Assembly (NCBI RefSeq): GCF_008831285.2
Contig: NC_045147.1
Coordinates: forward strand, 16,842,854-16,906,853
Direction of reading: 5' to 3'
Source of the DNA: Nymphaea colorata
Taxonomy: Eukaryota > Streptophyta > Magnoliopsida > Nymphaeales > Nymphaeaceae
DNA: 64,000 nt
Shown in pieces: positions 49,170 through 62,800 of the stretch; position 1 is the first letter of the stretch, and each line of letters begins with the position of its first letter. The notes beneath the pieces were generated by a model. The model did not search any database, had not been told where the DNA came from, and worked only from the letters and a program-made list of their open reading frames with translations. The position numbers were made by a program, and so were the translations under genes.

Positions 49170-50999
49170 GATTGCGAAACGTAATTACATATGTTCAGCC
49201 ATACATGTTTGTACAATTTATTTAATAATTGAATCACATTTACTATTGTTGTGCATCAATTTGTCAACAAAAGTTGCTTTTCTTTTAGTGAACTGGCAAA
49301 AGTTAACCTGAGAAAAAGCAGAGAAGAGTATACTGCAGAATTGCTTTTCAAAGAATATAAACTCAATCTTGCTGATTAATTGTGTTAAGCTGTTGACTTC
49401 TGTTCATCTTAAAATTGCAACTGGACATGATGCTAGATATATAGGATGCTCACAACCATTTATTAATGCTAGACATCTTTTTTCAAGAAAAATGGGGAAA
49501 AAATCCATTTTATTTAAAAAAGGGTCGAGAGATGGACAATAAAATACAATATTTTCATATTTCACTTGCAACTATCCTTGATTGCTATGAGATCTTGATC
49601 TCCCTCTTATTTCACTAGAAAGTTGATATTTAAGGTAGTGCATTGCTCATGATATGTATGCATCACCATTAAACTTCCTTTACCTCTGTTCACGTTGCCC
49701 TGGAAAAGGAATGATCTGCCAATAAGGGGCCGTCCAGTTGGGTAGGGGATTGAACTCATAAAGACCTTCTAAAATGTCAAAATGTCAATACTTATTAGTA
49801 TTCCTTGGTATATCTTAACTTGTTTCAAAGAAGGAAAAGAAAAAGTTCCAATTCACACCCTTCAAGGCAAATGACTATCTTTACTAATTTTACTATAATT
49901 AACTGCTTGCCATAGTTAAGAGACAGAGAAGAAGTTTATCCTTTATTGAAGTTAATGGTATGCGCATTTCATTCAAGTTGGTCCTCGCTCTTTCTTTCTA
50001 AAAGCAGTATGATGTCATTTTGTGATAAGAGTGAAAACTGTAGCATATAATTTGCCCATTAGTTTTAACCTTGAATGCAAAGGGTATTAGCACAACCGAG
50101 TGGCAAGGTGGCTATCATTCAAGAGGTCTAAAACTCAAATCACATAGTTTGTTGTCACACTTTAAGTGTTTTATTATTGCGAGCCACCAATGGTGGCAAG
50201 TGCGACGCTTAAGTTGAAAAATGTACAATAGGTCCACTAAGGCCCCGAAGTAGGTCAGAACTTTAATAGTATAAAGGTATGGCCTTGAGGGTATCATGCC
50301 GAAGGCAATTTCCCCTAATAAATATTTTAAAAACTCCTAACCTAAAATGATTTGAGACATGCTTAAATTACAGTGAGTTGTTCAATTGCCTATCCGTGAA
50401 GATGAATATGGAAAAAAAACGTTGTAATGGACTCTTAAAATTCAAAGCTCAGGCCAAGAAGAGACCTCTTCACTTGATGGCACTCAGAAAAATGATTGCT
50501 ACGTTCAAAAAAAGGTCCGTCTTTGTCGAATGCGATTGATTTGCGAAGGGCTGCGTAGGTTTCGTGAAGAGACCTAATCTAATCAACACCTTGGTATATC
50601 AAACATGAATTTGTATTAAAAAGGTTGAGTTTAGATCTTATTATCTATCCTCGAATTAAAATCGCAAGATCTTTCATCGTGACTGCATCTGATAAAAGGA
50701 CGATGGTAAAAATATTGGGTCGGAGAAAACATTGGCAAAACTTTGTACTTTTTAGATCTTGATTCAGATCTGATCTAAAACTGATTTTTTGGTGTTAATC
50801 TCAGTCTGAGTTAAATCGGATTTATATCCTAAATAGATCCGAAATAGTGGATCCACTTAAAATGAATCCATTTGCAGGCGCATAAAGTGTGCCAAAGCCG
50901 TTGTTCCCCAGACAGGAAGGCGAGGGCCGAACGCGCGCGAGAGGGCGAGAGAAGTGGCGGGCAACAATCTTTTCAAACGCATCAGTGAGAGAAAGGGGG
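49170..50999. other. Spacer between the SKOR-type and TCD genes
   Basis: The left part contains the SKOR 3' UTR; the right part (50870-50999) the GC-richer leader of the TCD gene. It also holds a SINE-like copy and degenerate GATCC-rich sequence at about 50560-50860. No gene recognised. Confidence 0.6.
50085..50290 (+). mobile_element. tRNA-derived SINE-like copy 3
   Basis: Begins with a box A-like AGCACAACCGAGTGGCAAGG and has a degraded box B-like region (GTCTAAAACTCAAATCACAT). The body shares AATGGTGGCAAGTGC, GCTTAAGTTGA and GCCCCGAAGTAGGTC with the copy at 21985, in the same order. The shared body outside the tRNA-like head is the evidence that they are one family. Confidence 0.6.
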
Positions 51000-53900
51000 A
51001 TGATGGGGAGGTCCAATAGCGTGGTGCTGGTAGGCGCGGGCGTCATTCTGGGATCATGTGCTACTCTGGCGCTTCTGAAGCTACTCTCTCCGTAAGCCCT
51101 CTTATTCTTCTTCTTCTTCACTTCTTCATCATTTGTTTTCCCCTTCAATTTCGTAGACATCAGCGACTTGACGGAGATTTCACCCGTCATGAAAGTGCTA
51201 TTCGATTTTCTCCACGGCCTGAGAGAGTCGCTATACTATCTAAGCAATACAATCAGATTCAAAAATCGGCGCCGTCTTTGATACGCCGCGGCGAGATGGT
51301 CACTGCGGTATTTTACATTTTGATTTCCTGGAAAGATGATGTGTATTTGTTTTGCAGGAATGTTAAGAAGAAGCGGTTGATCAACTCTACGGGCATCACA
51401 GATGCCGATCATGGTAAGTTTTTCTTTTATGTGCCTGCTTCTTAAGTTGACAAGGTACAATGCTCAAGGCCCCAATCTTCAGTTCTTTTGATCTTGTTAC
51501 CCTTCTATAATGCATTCTTATTTACCATAAGATTTTTTAATGTCAAAAAGTTCCATTCCAAACCTTTTCTTTCGGTGAATTGTCAAGCTCTTCTACTATG
51601 GGAAATGTCGCTCGACTTCTCTGAAGTGCTAACTAGGCGTAAAAAATTGAGAAAAAATGTGCAATAAGTGGGATTTGATTCCACAAAGAGAAGAGAAAGA
51701 AAACGGTTATGCATCTTTATATGCATTAGATTTTCTGCGTTAACTGTTTGCGTTGCATTTTACCCATGGCAGTGAAGAACTTCATATCTGGGACACGGAG
51801 AAAAAATGATGAGGAGGATGCAGGGGAGGTTTTTCATGATCTTATGGAAGATGAAATAGTGTCTGAACAACTTACAAGGTAATTAACTTATAGGTTAAGC
51901 TCAGTTGGTTAGTTCCCCATTGACTTTTCTCTTTCCTGTATCTGTATTGCGAATATTAGGAGTTTTTCCGATTCTTTTTTCCCCATGTTGGTGCTCAAAG
52001 AAGTGCATGATTTCTGTATTATTAGGAATATTCAATTCTTTGGCTTGGAGTTCCAACGAAAAGTGACAAAATCATTTGTTGTAGTCATTGGTCTTGGAGG
52101 AGTTGGGAGTCATGCTGCTTGCATGCTTTTAAGATCAGGAGTGGGAAAGCTACTTATTGTGGATTTTGACCAGGTCCTTCCTTTTCCTCTTCTTTTCTTT
52201 CTTTTTTCCTTTTCCTGGAATATCCAGATTTGAGCAATCTTATCTCTCCCTCTCCCTCTCCTCGTACACGCACGCACGCACAAACCCCCACACACACGTG
52301 CACAAACCGACACACACACATGCATGCATGTGGATACTTGTAACTCGAATGTCCATTCTATCAGAGGGTCGCTTCTGATGCCTTCTCTTTTGACAAACTG
52401 TTGAGTGGTTATTTGTGATCTTTGGGAATTTATGTCAATAAATTGCCGTTCTGAAGGTACAAAACCTGACTAGAAAGACAGACTTTTTTCACAAAATCGT
52501 CAGAAGATAGTGGCTTTAGTACATCCTGGAAATTATTGGTGTTGGAAGACTAAAATCACTATAGCACGAAAGAGAACAAAATACATAAATTTGTCTTCTT
52601 TCATTTTTGCATTTTTCCATGTTATTTCTACCTTGAAAAACTCTCCCTGCCATAGTAAATAGTTTGAGCAACAAGTTGTTGTTTTGAATTTGTTGCATTT
52701 TCAATCTACCATCTGGTTTCACCTGCTGCTTCATTATTAAGGTACAAGATAGGGTAGCCTGTAGTACTTTTTAGTATCTTTACATCAGCAAAATTCCAAA
52801 ATGTATTCTTGTCTAAAAGCCTTTGGTGGATTTAATAAATTCGCCAAATTTTTTCTCATAACAGGTTTCAAAATTGCATGGTTGTTAACACTGATTATTA
52901 TCACTATGGTGGTCAACTACGAGTGCATATTCATTGGCTGTATAGTTATAATTTGGAATAGAATCCATGTATGGTGCAAATCCTGTGCAGTGTTTTTTTT
53001 TACTCTAAAGTGACTCAATGGTTTTGTTTGTGTGGTGGGTACTGCATAATTTTCAAAAGGTCATGGCCATTCTATGCCTCATCTGTTACCATGAGTAACC
53101 AAGTCAAGACACTGATAAGGCTTATGTTATGTTAATACATGGGCTTAAATTTCATAAGATCTAAAGAAGCCAAATAATTTTGGTGAAATTGTGGATGTCT
53201 ATTGAAGTCCACTTGTTAACATCTCTCTCTCTCTCTCTCTCATTTGCATACACACACATACATATATTGATGGTGGACAATAAGAGTTGGATTAGGAGAT
53301 ATGTTGTTTAACAAGTTTCTAATGAAATCTATAAATTTATATAATGGATCTGAACTTCACAATAAGCGTTTTTTTAAATAATAAAATAATTAGTTGGAAG
53401 TTTGTTTTATCATAAGCAAGCGACAACAAATTACACGTGCAAGATTTGATTGAATGTATAATGCCAGAAACTTTTCATGTCCGGTACATAGTATGCCACT
53501 TCATAGTATTAAAGGGCCAGCTGCTAGCCTGCTACAGACCCTTAACTTCAGGTGAAGGAGAGGTTTAATCTGGAGATAGTCCTAGACTCCTAAGCTGAGA
53601 GATATTATACGTACTCTTGTAGGAATATTGCTAAAACCTACACCATGTCCTGGTGCTTCTTTTCCTGCTCATTAACTAAATTACACACCAGAAATTGTAA
53701 GGCCTGTCTTCTTTACTGTGAGAGTGAGTATGTAGAGAAAATGGGTATTACATTTAAAGTTCTACTGTTTCATGTGAAATTATCTATGGAAGTTCTTCCA
53801 ATTTCTTGAGTATGTTGGTTATTGTCAAGCATTTTTGGGTGTTTTCCTTTGTCCTGTTCCACAACTATATCAAAAGATAACTGGATTGTTCTTCTTAAGC

Positions 53901-56900
53901 TGAAAAGCTTACCTTCTATATTTTTTCCTGAAGGTGTCACTTTCATCCTTGAATCGCCATGCTGTAGCCACCAGAAATGATGTTGGAACTCCAAAAGCTT
54001 TGTGTCTTAAGAAACATTTTTCATTGATCTTCCCGGAGTGCGAAGTGGATGCCCGGGTTCAATTGTATGATTCATCATCTGAGGAGGAAATTCTTGGAGG
54101 CTCTCCTGATTATGTTTTGGATTGCATAGATAACATAGACACAAAGGTACTTCTACCACCTTAGGTCCTAATTTTGCTATTTCATTATGTTACAAACGTA
54201 CCCAGCCCTTGTTTAACTCATTACATTTTGTTCCAAGCAATTTAAGATTTTAGGCCTTCTGTTAGTTTGTCTAGAAAAGTGTAAAGGCCCAAAGCTGACT
54301 CCCTTATAGACAATGTAAAATTGCAGTTTCTTATGATCTAAGAATTATCACTATATTGTTTTTTCTAGCTGCTCATTCTTTCCTTTCACCCTCTTCTTTC
54401 TCATGGTTGTCATTGTGAAGCTGCATTTGTCATGAGCTAGAGGCTGCTACTCAACTTTGTCTGATGTTAGCCTGGATCAGTTAGCAAATCATTGTTTAGT
54501 TCTAGTCATAAGTTACTTCTACATGCAGCAGTGGTGCTGTAAATTGAACAACATACTGGCTATTAATTGGACGTGAATTCAGAGATACTTTTGAAGCATT
54601 TTTCAGTAACCACTTACAAGGCAAGTGGTGATTTATATACAGCATTTGCATATTATATGGTAATAAATGGTAAAAAATGACATGAACCCCTCTGTACATT
54701 ACAGTGTATCTTTTTTTGAGGTATCAAATACACATGTATACATATTCAACACCCTCCAGAGGAATGGCAAAACGAACATTTAATACAGGTTTTTTTTCTT
54801 TGTATTCAATGAAGCAGATTCTTTTAGCAGCTTTATTGTAATGTGTGGTTTCAGTTAGAAACTCCTGAAGCCCTAAAAAACTTTTTTTTCCCTACAGAAG
54901 CCAGTGCCACCCACTGTTGATTGGATTCAATGAATTAGAAGGTTCAATAAGCTGTGTCTTTCTTTGAGATAGCAAACATATGTTATAAAATAATCTTGTA
55001 AAGAATTTTTGTTGTGTATTATTATTACCATGCAAATCACTTATAGTGTGTTGAAGATGCAGTTATTGTTTTTTAGGCAAATAAGGGGATGACGTCAAAG
55101 TTTTCTTCACTTGTTTGGCTATGGATCCTACAATGAATATTTTTCCAGCTACCATATTATGATTAACTTGAGCACTTATGTATTGCAGGTGGCACTCCTT
55201 GCTGCATGTGTGCGTAGAGGTTTGAAAGTGCTTTCTGCAACTGGTGCTGGTGCTCGTGCTGATCCTACAAGGATTCGAGTTGCTGATTTAAGTGAATCAT
55301 CAATAGACCCATTATCTCGAGCAGTTATTACTCTCATCTTACTCTTTGTTCTGCATCCTTTAAGAAATAATGCAAAATGAATTGGTACAAGGCTTTCTTC
55401 TACAGCTCTATATAAATTCTCACACAGAGTCTGCCCTGATTGATTGTTACCTCAGAAGTGTGCCAGGCATAAGGTGATCCTAGCTCAGGTTCAGCTCAAG
55501 CAGCATTTTATTCAGTTTTCAGTTTTCAGATAATCAAGAAACCAAGTGGGTTAGCTGACTGAGCTTGAGTGTGTCTTATGAAACTGATGAAAACAGTCTC
55601 TCATGCCTCATGGGCACTTACATGTTACATGGCCTATCATGGAGCAACATAGTGCCTAGATTCTCTGTCACTGTCCATGGTGCCTAGTGATGGGAATTCT
55701 AAAGGAAGATTTATAATGCACTAATATTCAGATGCTTTTAATGTTTTTCTATTGATAACATTTTTTTTTGTTTTTCTGTCTTTATCAATTAATCTCTGCT
55801 TCTCTTTTGCTAACATTCGTCAACTGTATCCTTGTTCCGCTAGTGATTAGTCTCACTGCACCTCCAGCCAGCTCATTTTCTGCTCCTCTGCCTTCACATT
55901 TCTCTTTGCCAAGCATTATCCTTTGTTTGAGTGCCTATACGTCTCTAAACTCTGGCAATAAAAAAAAAAAAAGAGCATTGATGAATTTGATACTGATTAT
56001 TTTATGTGTTAGACAATCCCTTTCTTCCTGATTGATTTTCTTTTCAGGTGTTTAACGTTTCTTAGCTCTCCTGAAGCTGTGAAATGAAATAGTTCTGTGA
56101 CTGTCCTATATATCTGATAACCATCACCTTTGAGACTTTGACCACATCAGTAGTCAGTGCTTGTCTTTCGTTTGAACTCAACTTTGACTGGCAGTTTACC
56201 ACCTTTTTAACAGTTTTCTCAAAGATAACCTTCCTGAGGGTTGTAATTTTTGTTAACAGAAGTCACATATTTGCTACTCCTATATTCATGGATAGTATTA
56301 GTTATGTTAATGTGGATGACATATTAAAGGAAAATTGTGGATGAGTCACATATCATAACAGGATTAATAGAGATTAACTCTGACAGCAATGGATCCAGTC
56401 TTGATCCATGAAGGCATCAATTGCATATGCTGCGTATATAATCGGAATTATTTGAATGCTGCATGATTTGATCAGACCTAGTTGCTCATATAGCTGGTGT
56501 TTCTGACTTTATTATGCAAATAGAATGGATTTCTCATGTTGTCTATCTTGTTGGATGAATTCCAAAAACTAATGTTTCTTTTCTGTATGCTAGATTGTTT
56601 TTCACATCCGTGAAATTTGTGTCTCCGTGTCTTATAATATATAAAAATACAAAAATTTTTGTTAACTTATATTCCAATGGCTGACTTATTTACATCTCCG
56701 AGAAAATATTTAGCATATTTCGATTTCGTTTCATGTGAAGATTAAAAGGATCTTAATTTATATGCATAAGTAGAGGAAAAATGAGCAGAATTAACATCAA
56801 TAAAATATTTGCAAAGGTTATAATACTTTAACTAATGAAAAAGAAAAAGAATATGTCACTCTGAGAAGGAATCAAACTGTCCTTTATTTTCAAAATGTAC

Positions 56901-58433
56901 AGAAAATTTTCAAATGGGAATGGAAGTTGTTATTTTAGGCTTAGTTTTGTCATCTAGCCCATTCATCATTATCCAGTTACCTTTTCATATACATAAGAAC
57001 CATTTCTCTTTATAGTCAAAGATTGCTCTTCCTGCAGGTGTACTTTTCATTAATTGTCCTTACCTGTGGAAATTACTCATTTACAGGTGAGGCACCGTCT
57101 AAAGAAGGAACATGGTATCAATGGTGGAATACCTGTTGTCTTTTCACAGGAGAAACCAAAGGCCAAGCTTCTTCCTTTTGAAGGTTCATCTGGAAATGAT
57201 GAAAACCCTTCTGATTATCAGGTTTAAAAGACAGACATTTTTGGTTTTTTGTTTTTTTTGTTTTGTTTTTCTTTTCAGGCTGCCTCTTTTCTGTGTAATA
57301 TTGTTGCTGAGCTAACACTGTTGAGTCCTGATGACAGATAGTTCCAGGCTTTAGAGTACGTATAATACCTGTTCTTGGTACCATTCCGGCCATTTTTGGA
57401 CAAGTAATGGCATCTTATGTGGTTACCAAACTGGCTGACTTGCACGTCCAAATGGAGCCAGTTGTTAATCTGGATTTGGATCACTATCATATCCTACACC
57501 ACCGTCTTATTGAGCATGAGGAACTCTTACATGGTACTGCCATGGAAGTTGAGGTGGGTAACATTTTTCCTGATATAAACTATCAAAATCGTAAGACTTC
57601 TTCTGTCTGTTTGGTTCCTCTATTGAATCCTGTTCTTCATGGAGAGTCATATGTGCTTTGGTAAGACTGTTTAAATGCTTCCTCTCCACTTGTATTATTC
57701 TTCATATTCAAATGATACAACAAAAAACAAAGGTTTCTCTTGTTGGTTTCAATCCTAGGGTTTATAACGAGACTTTTTTCTCTGTTGTTACCGTTTTGAT
57801 GGCATCTTTTCTTTAACATCTAAAATTATAAATTGTTCCCCCTAATCCTTAGACTTGATGAAATTTGAGGAATATATTTGAGTTTAGCCTTCTCTCTTGC
57901 TCATTTCCCTATGAACCTTGAGGCTACACAGTAACTTAGGTTTGGCTGTATTTCATAAGCCATATTTTACATATTTGGGTGCAAGTTTTTCTCTGCTCCT
58001 TAAATTAGCTGCACAAGAATGTTACACAATGATAGTGTGGTGAACTTAGATGTTTTTTTTTCTAAAGGTTGATGTCGAGGAAGTGATGTATGTTGTCAAA
58101 GAGTTGTGGCGTGGACGTAGTGCACGAGATCAGTCTCAACGAGATGTAGGGCGAGGGATGTGGAGATCTGTTAATGAATTGATGTTGGTGAGGTAAAGAG
58201 TTGAAAAAATCTTTGTTTCTCTGCATATTGTTGAGCCGGTTCTCCTTGTCCTACCCTTGTGTGTGCATCTGTTATCTTTCTGCTTCTCATACGTGTGTGT
58301 GTGTTTGTTGCAAGTGTATCTGCATGTTATCCCATGCTTATTCACATGATTATCGCTTTCCAGAATTCAAATCCATGCCTTGTACACTCCTTACTGTTTT
58401 TCCATAGGAGCCTAATAAAACTGCATTTGAAAC

Positions 58434-58464
<31 letters not shown>

Positions 58465-59865
58465 GTGTGCAACTTTCTTACTTGTATGGAGCCTAATAAA
58501 ACTGCAATTGTAACCTCTCTCTCTCTCTTTCTTATGTGTGCAACTTTCTTACTTGCTCTTGCTTTAATTGACTTGTTTTTCCAGTTTATGAAATATGAGT
58601 GATGTCTGGCAGTTTCCGGTTAAAAGATGCAGTTCCAGGATATCCTGGATTTGCTGTAGCTGTTTACATGTGTAATATTTTAGTTAGTTTCGTTTCTTGT
58701 CTATTCTTTCATTTGTTTAAGAATGTTCGTTCAAGGTTGTTGCTTATATCTTCCCTAGTCTCACTTCACTCCTAGGCTTTGTATCTGATTCACCTGTGCT
58801 TCTCTTGCTTTTTCTCCAACTTTGAGTTTTTGTTTCCATTCACCATTTAATGTTGCCTCCATTCAAAATAGTAATTAAAGTGCTACTTGTCCAGGTGGGA
58901 TCGTGCAAAACCTGCTACAGTATCAAATTTGATACTTCTCAAATTCAAGGAGGTACATAAGCAGTTGTAAAGGTTCTGAACTTCTGATATATAGATTGTT
59001 CATGTGCTTGATTTAAAATGCATTAGCTCATGCTTCAAGGCGCACAACTGGTGACTTTATTTTATGCCTAGTAATGTCTATATTAGTATTCTAAATGTCC
59101 CTGATGGCTATTTTCATATCAGTGGACCTATGTGCATTAACTATTTATGTCATCCAGTCCTCAAGATCCATTTTACAAAGATGAACTGCGCATTACCATC
59201 TATGTTACAGCATTCTCCTTAAAAGAGATGCTTCTCATTATCTTGCTTTTTCAGTATGAATAGGTCATATGTCTAATGCACAGGGTGCAGAAATCAGGTA
59301 CCTTGAGGTTGTCTCTAGCTTGTTCATTCATAAAAAATGCTGACCTCGTGCTCAAATACAAGTTTTATGAGATAACAAGAGTTCAAAAACTAACGCTCAG
59401 AAAAACAAGAATGGGAAAACTAATTAAACTCATTTACTGGTGAAATATTTTTGTGCTTGTTTATAAAGTTGGTTTGATCACATCACATTCAATGGTTTCC
59501 TACTTTTCTTTAGAATGATAAATTTAATTTACAAATCAAATTAAAAAAATGATTTGTGCCATTGAATTTCTATGCACCAAATGTGATGTCAGCCTGCTGG
59601 AAATTTTAGACTGAAATTTGTTGCAACTATTTGTTTTGTTTTTGGAAAAAAGAAGGCGGACCAAAAAATTGTTCATGTATGTAATGCTTGAACCCTGGAT
59701 TTTTTGTTCTGATTTTTCTCATGTTTCCACATGCCATGGTTTTTGCAGGCGGAAGAACATGAGGCCTCAACCCTTGGTGAAATGAAACAAAAGGATCCTG
59801 CGTTCTTTGCGATGGTCTCAGATGTGCTGAAGCGAGCAGCTGCAGACTTTGGCCTGAAAGAGTAA
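51000..59865 (+). CDS. TCD: tRNA threonylcarbamoyladenosine dehydratase (TcdA/Tcd family), 466 aa, 11 exons
   Basis: Exons: 51000-51091, 51358-51413, 51773-51878, 52026-52173, 53934-54146, 55189-55323, 57087-57221, 57338-57553, 58068-58192, 58895-58952, 59749-59865; 1401 nt, all GT-AG, phases join. The family uses ATP to cyclise t6A37 to ct6A37 in ANN-decoding tRNAs. It has an E1-like ThiF fold: GLGGVGSHAACMLLRSG at about 107-123, LIVDFDQ then SSLNRH, VLDCIDNIDTK, and ATGAGARADPTRI near 225. A hydrophobic segment at 6-26 (VVLVGAGVILGSCATLALL) resembles the membrane anchor of yeast mitochondrial-outer-membrane Tcd1/Tcd2. The C-terminal extension (about 325-466) is typical of eukaryotic members. 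The first ATG is at 51000, followed at once by a second (51003). Length is close to the Arabidopsis homologue as I recall it (about 457 aa). Confidence 0.93.
52258..52330 (+). repeat. CA/CACG-type simple repeat in TCD intron 4
   Basis: Imperfect alternating CA, CACG and CACACA runs, ending in TGCATGCATG. Purine-pyrimidine alternation with no coding content. Confidence 0.75.
58408..58560 (+). repeat. 81-bp tandem duplication containing (CT)n, TCD intron 9
   Basis: Two copies start GAGCCTAATAAAACTGCA at 58408 and 58489. Each continues with a CT run and TTATGTGTGCAACTTTCTTA. The CT runs differ in length between copies. Confidence 0.92.
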
Positions 59866-62800
59866 GAAAATTGGATCAAGTGTTTCAACCTGAACAGCCT
59901 GGTAACCTTACCATCTCTGTTGGCATTGTGCACCAAGCGTGGCTTTCCAATCTCCTCTTTCGCGAAGATGGGGATTGTTGGAAGGGTTGCTGTCGATGTG
60001 CTGGTCATTGTACCTGAGCTCCTGCCAAGTAGGAATTTTCAAGAAATTCGGCCATATTCTGATCGGACTTCCTAAGGGAGGGAGTTGAATCTTCTGGTCT
60101 GGTGGTTGTTAGCTCTCTCAAGTTTGGCTGCTTACTAAATTTTGTTGTTGTGGAATTATTTGCTATTACGTGGTGAATATTTTACCTGTTCATTAAAGAG
60201 AGCATAAATGTTGATGTTCAAGACATCAAACTTGCTTTACAATTTGTAGCCTTGGTCGTGGGGTTTTTACCAGTCTTGCTTGTGGTTGGTGCCCAGGTGA
60301 ATTTGGGGGGATGTAATAATAAATAGCTAATCACATCCAAAGGAAATTTTGAGCAAATTCCGTCCGAAAATGCTTTATTATTATGCTTTTGTTGAAATTC
60401 TAATCCGCATTGTGGCCCTGGAATCCGATTATTTCCAAACCTTTCATTAGCACGGCAGTTATACAGATTTTTAAAAAAGAGTAAATATTTAAGAACCTAT
60501 ACAAACTGAACTTTGAATGACCTAGAGATAAAGGAAGAAGGGCCAAGACCGAATTTCTCGGTAGGCTCCAGTGGAGGCCAGTTGGACTTCGGCCCCAAGC
60601 TATGATTATTAGAACGAGTCGGCGGTGCTTTTCCAGTAGAGTAGCTCATCCATTCATCTATGTGTGGCTAATCTTTAATGCACTTGAGGTGTGGATCATG
60701 GGTTCCTTTCTTTATGAACTTGTGCCCATCTTCCTCATCATATCAAAGGTAGATGAAGAAACAACAGAAACCGCCATGGATGTGCCTGGATTAGTTAGAA
60801 TCCATTGAGCTTTGTCAGAGAGAGAGCGGTGTAACGCTTGAACTGGGACTAGGGGCTCATGTCATGTGCTGTCTACCCAGCAGTGGGTTTATCATCATCA
60901 TCTTATCCCAAACCCCTTTTTGGCAGTAGAGAGATGACAGGTGAACTTGCTTTTTTCCCATGAATCCATAGAAAGGACCTTATCTCAATTATGTCAGTCG
61001 ATGCCCCCATACGTGCACAATGTGATTCACTGCTTATGAGTTGGGGCAGAAGAGTATCCAAGGAAAAGTTCCTTTACGCCTTCCTTTTGAAGGTGGCCCC
61101 CTGCTGCATGTGACCTAACTAATCTCATGATTATTTTGAAGATCCTTTGCATTCCTTTTCGTATCAATGATTGCAAAGAGAGAGAGAGGTTACTGTTTTT
61201 ATCAATATGGAAGCTTGCAGTTGTTCACATCGTGCCGTTTCCATAATCAAATGATCAGTAGTTCCTAGAAGAACTACTTGCAACTGGGTATCTTAAGATT
61301 AATATTTCATATGAAAAGAGCTCGAGAGTTTTGACACTCTTAGGACTTAAAAAGAAAAGCAAAAGAACACCGAATTAAGTGCTTTATATGGCAGTCGGAG
61401 GCCTCTAATGGGCCATGGGTGCATGGATGCCCATGCCACTCGAACTAATGACCAGCCACCTATAACAGTACTTCTTCATACAGTCGTCCTCGCTCATTCG
61501 ATATTGCGATTTGTCTGAAAAACTTAGAGGACTACAGGATTGAATTTTAAAGCCATTTTTCATTTTGAAGCCAGCTCCAAGAATCTGGTAATTAGAAAAA
61601 GTTGTGTTCTGATCACCTTGGGTTTAGAATTTTTAAAAAAAATCATGGTTATCCACATTTCAATAAATGCATGTGCACATACACAGTTATATACATATAT
61701 ATGCACATAGAAAAATAAATGTAGAGCCCATGTTTTAGATAGAGAGAGAAAGATATGAAAAGTGATACAGACTGGAGAAGGTGCTTTAAATGAAAAGTAC
61801 AGAAAAAGCAGATAGAAAAAGATATGGCCTCCACTATAAAGACCCAGATAGGGGCACATGAGAGTAGAGAGGGAGGAAGAAATGGGCCTCACACCTTTCA
61901 TGTGGATCTCCTTTATAGCCACCCCACCACCCTTGGGGGGCCTCCGTGCCAATTCTCTCTTCCATGATCATTATTATTGTTATTATTATTATTATTTGTC
62001 GGTCACATTTGTTTGAGAGCGAAGAGTGGAGGGACCCGGGGAGCTCGGGACGACGTGTATACGCGTGCCGTCAGCACAAGTACACTTAAAAGGAATGAGG
62101 TTATTCAATTCGCCCTACCCACGTGATGACTCCCTTCCTTATAATTGTTCTTGCACCTCGGTTTATTTTTCATCTTTTCTTTCCTTTCATTTCCTTTCCT
62201 TTTATTCACAAGGAAAAAGGAAAAAAATTAAGATGAGAACATTCAAACACTTGGATGTTCAATTTTAGAAAGTCTTTTCAAGAAAAAGAAATATTGGTTG
62301 GTGCCAGAATCCATCCGCGAGTTCGCAAATGGATTGGACATGGATAAGCTGAATCTGTCGCCATCTGATTTGATGTGTGCATGCAACTCAATATAAACAA
62401 GCATGTACAGCCAATTTAGACTAGAATCTACAATCTCAAAGAGATAAACTTGAATTTAATCTTATATTATGTCAGTTAAGATGCTGCTTTAGATGCCAAA
62501 TTGCAACAAAATGACGCATCAAGTGTGGTTTAAGCGCGTCGATGTGACGTAAATGAGTGTGATGATTTTGTCATAATGCGTGAACTAATGAACATGAGGC
62601 ATGTTGTGTAAGATGCATGAATGTGCAGAGGTTGGAAAGAGCTGTACAGTTTGCCTTTCCTCCTCCTCCTTTCTCTAGCCATTATGTTGCTGACTTCCTC
62701 TCTGCGAAAGGGCCCTTTTCTTCAGTTGCTTGGCAGCATTGGCAACTGTACAAAGAGAATTTGGATTCTAAATCTAAATTTATGGGAAATTATTAGCACA

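Noticed and set aside
60602-60808. 68-codon plus-strand frame downstream of TCD
   Set aside because: No family motif or supporting splice structure, and it is embedded in repeat-like sequence.
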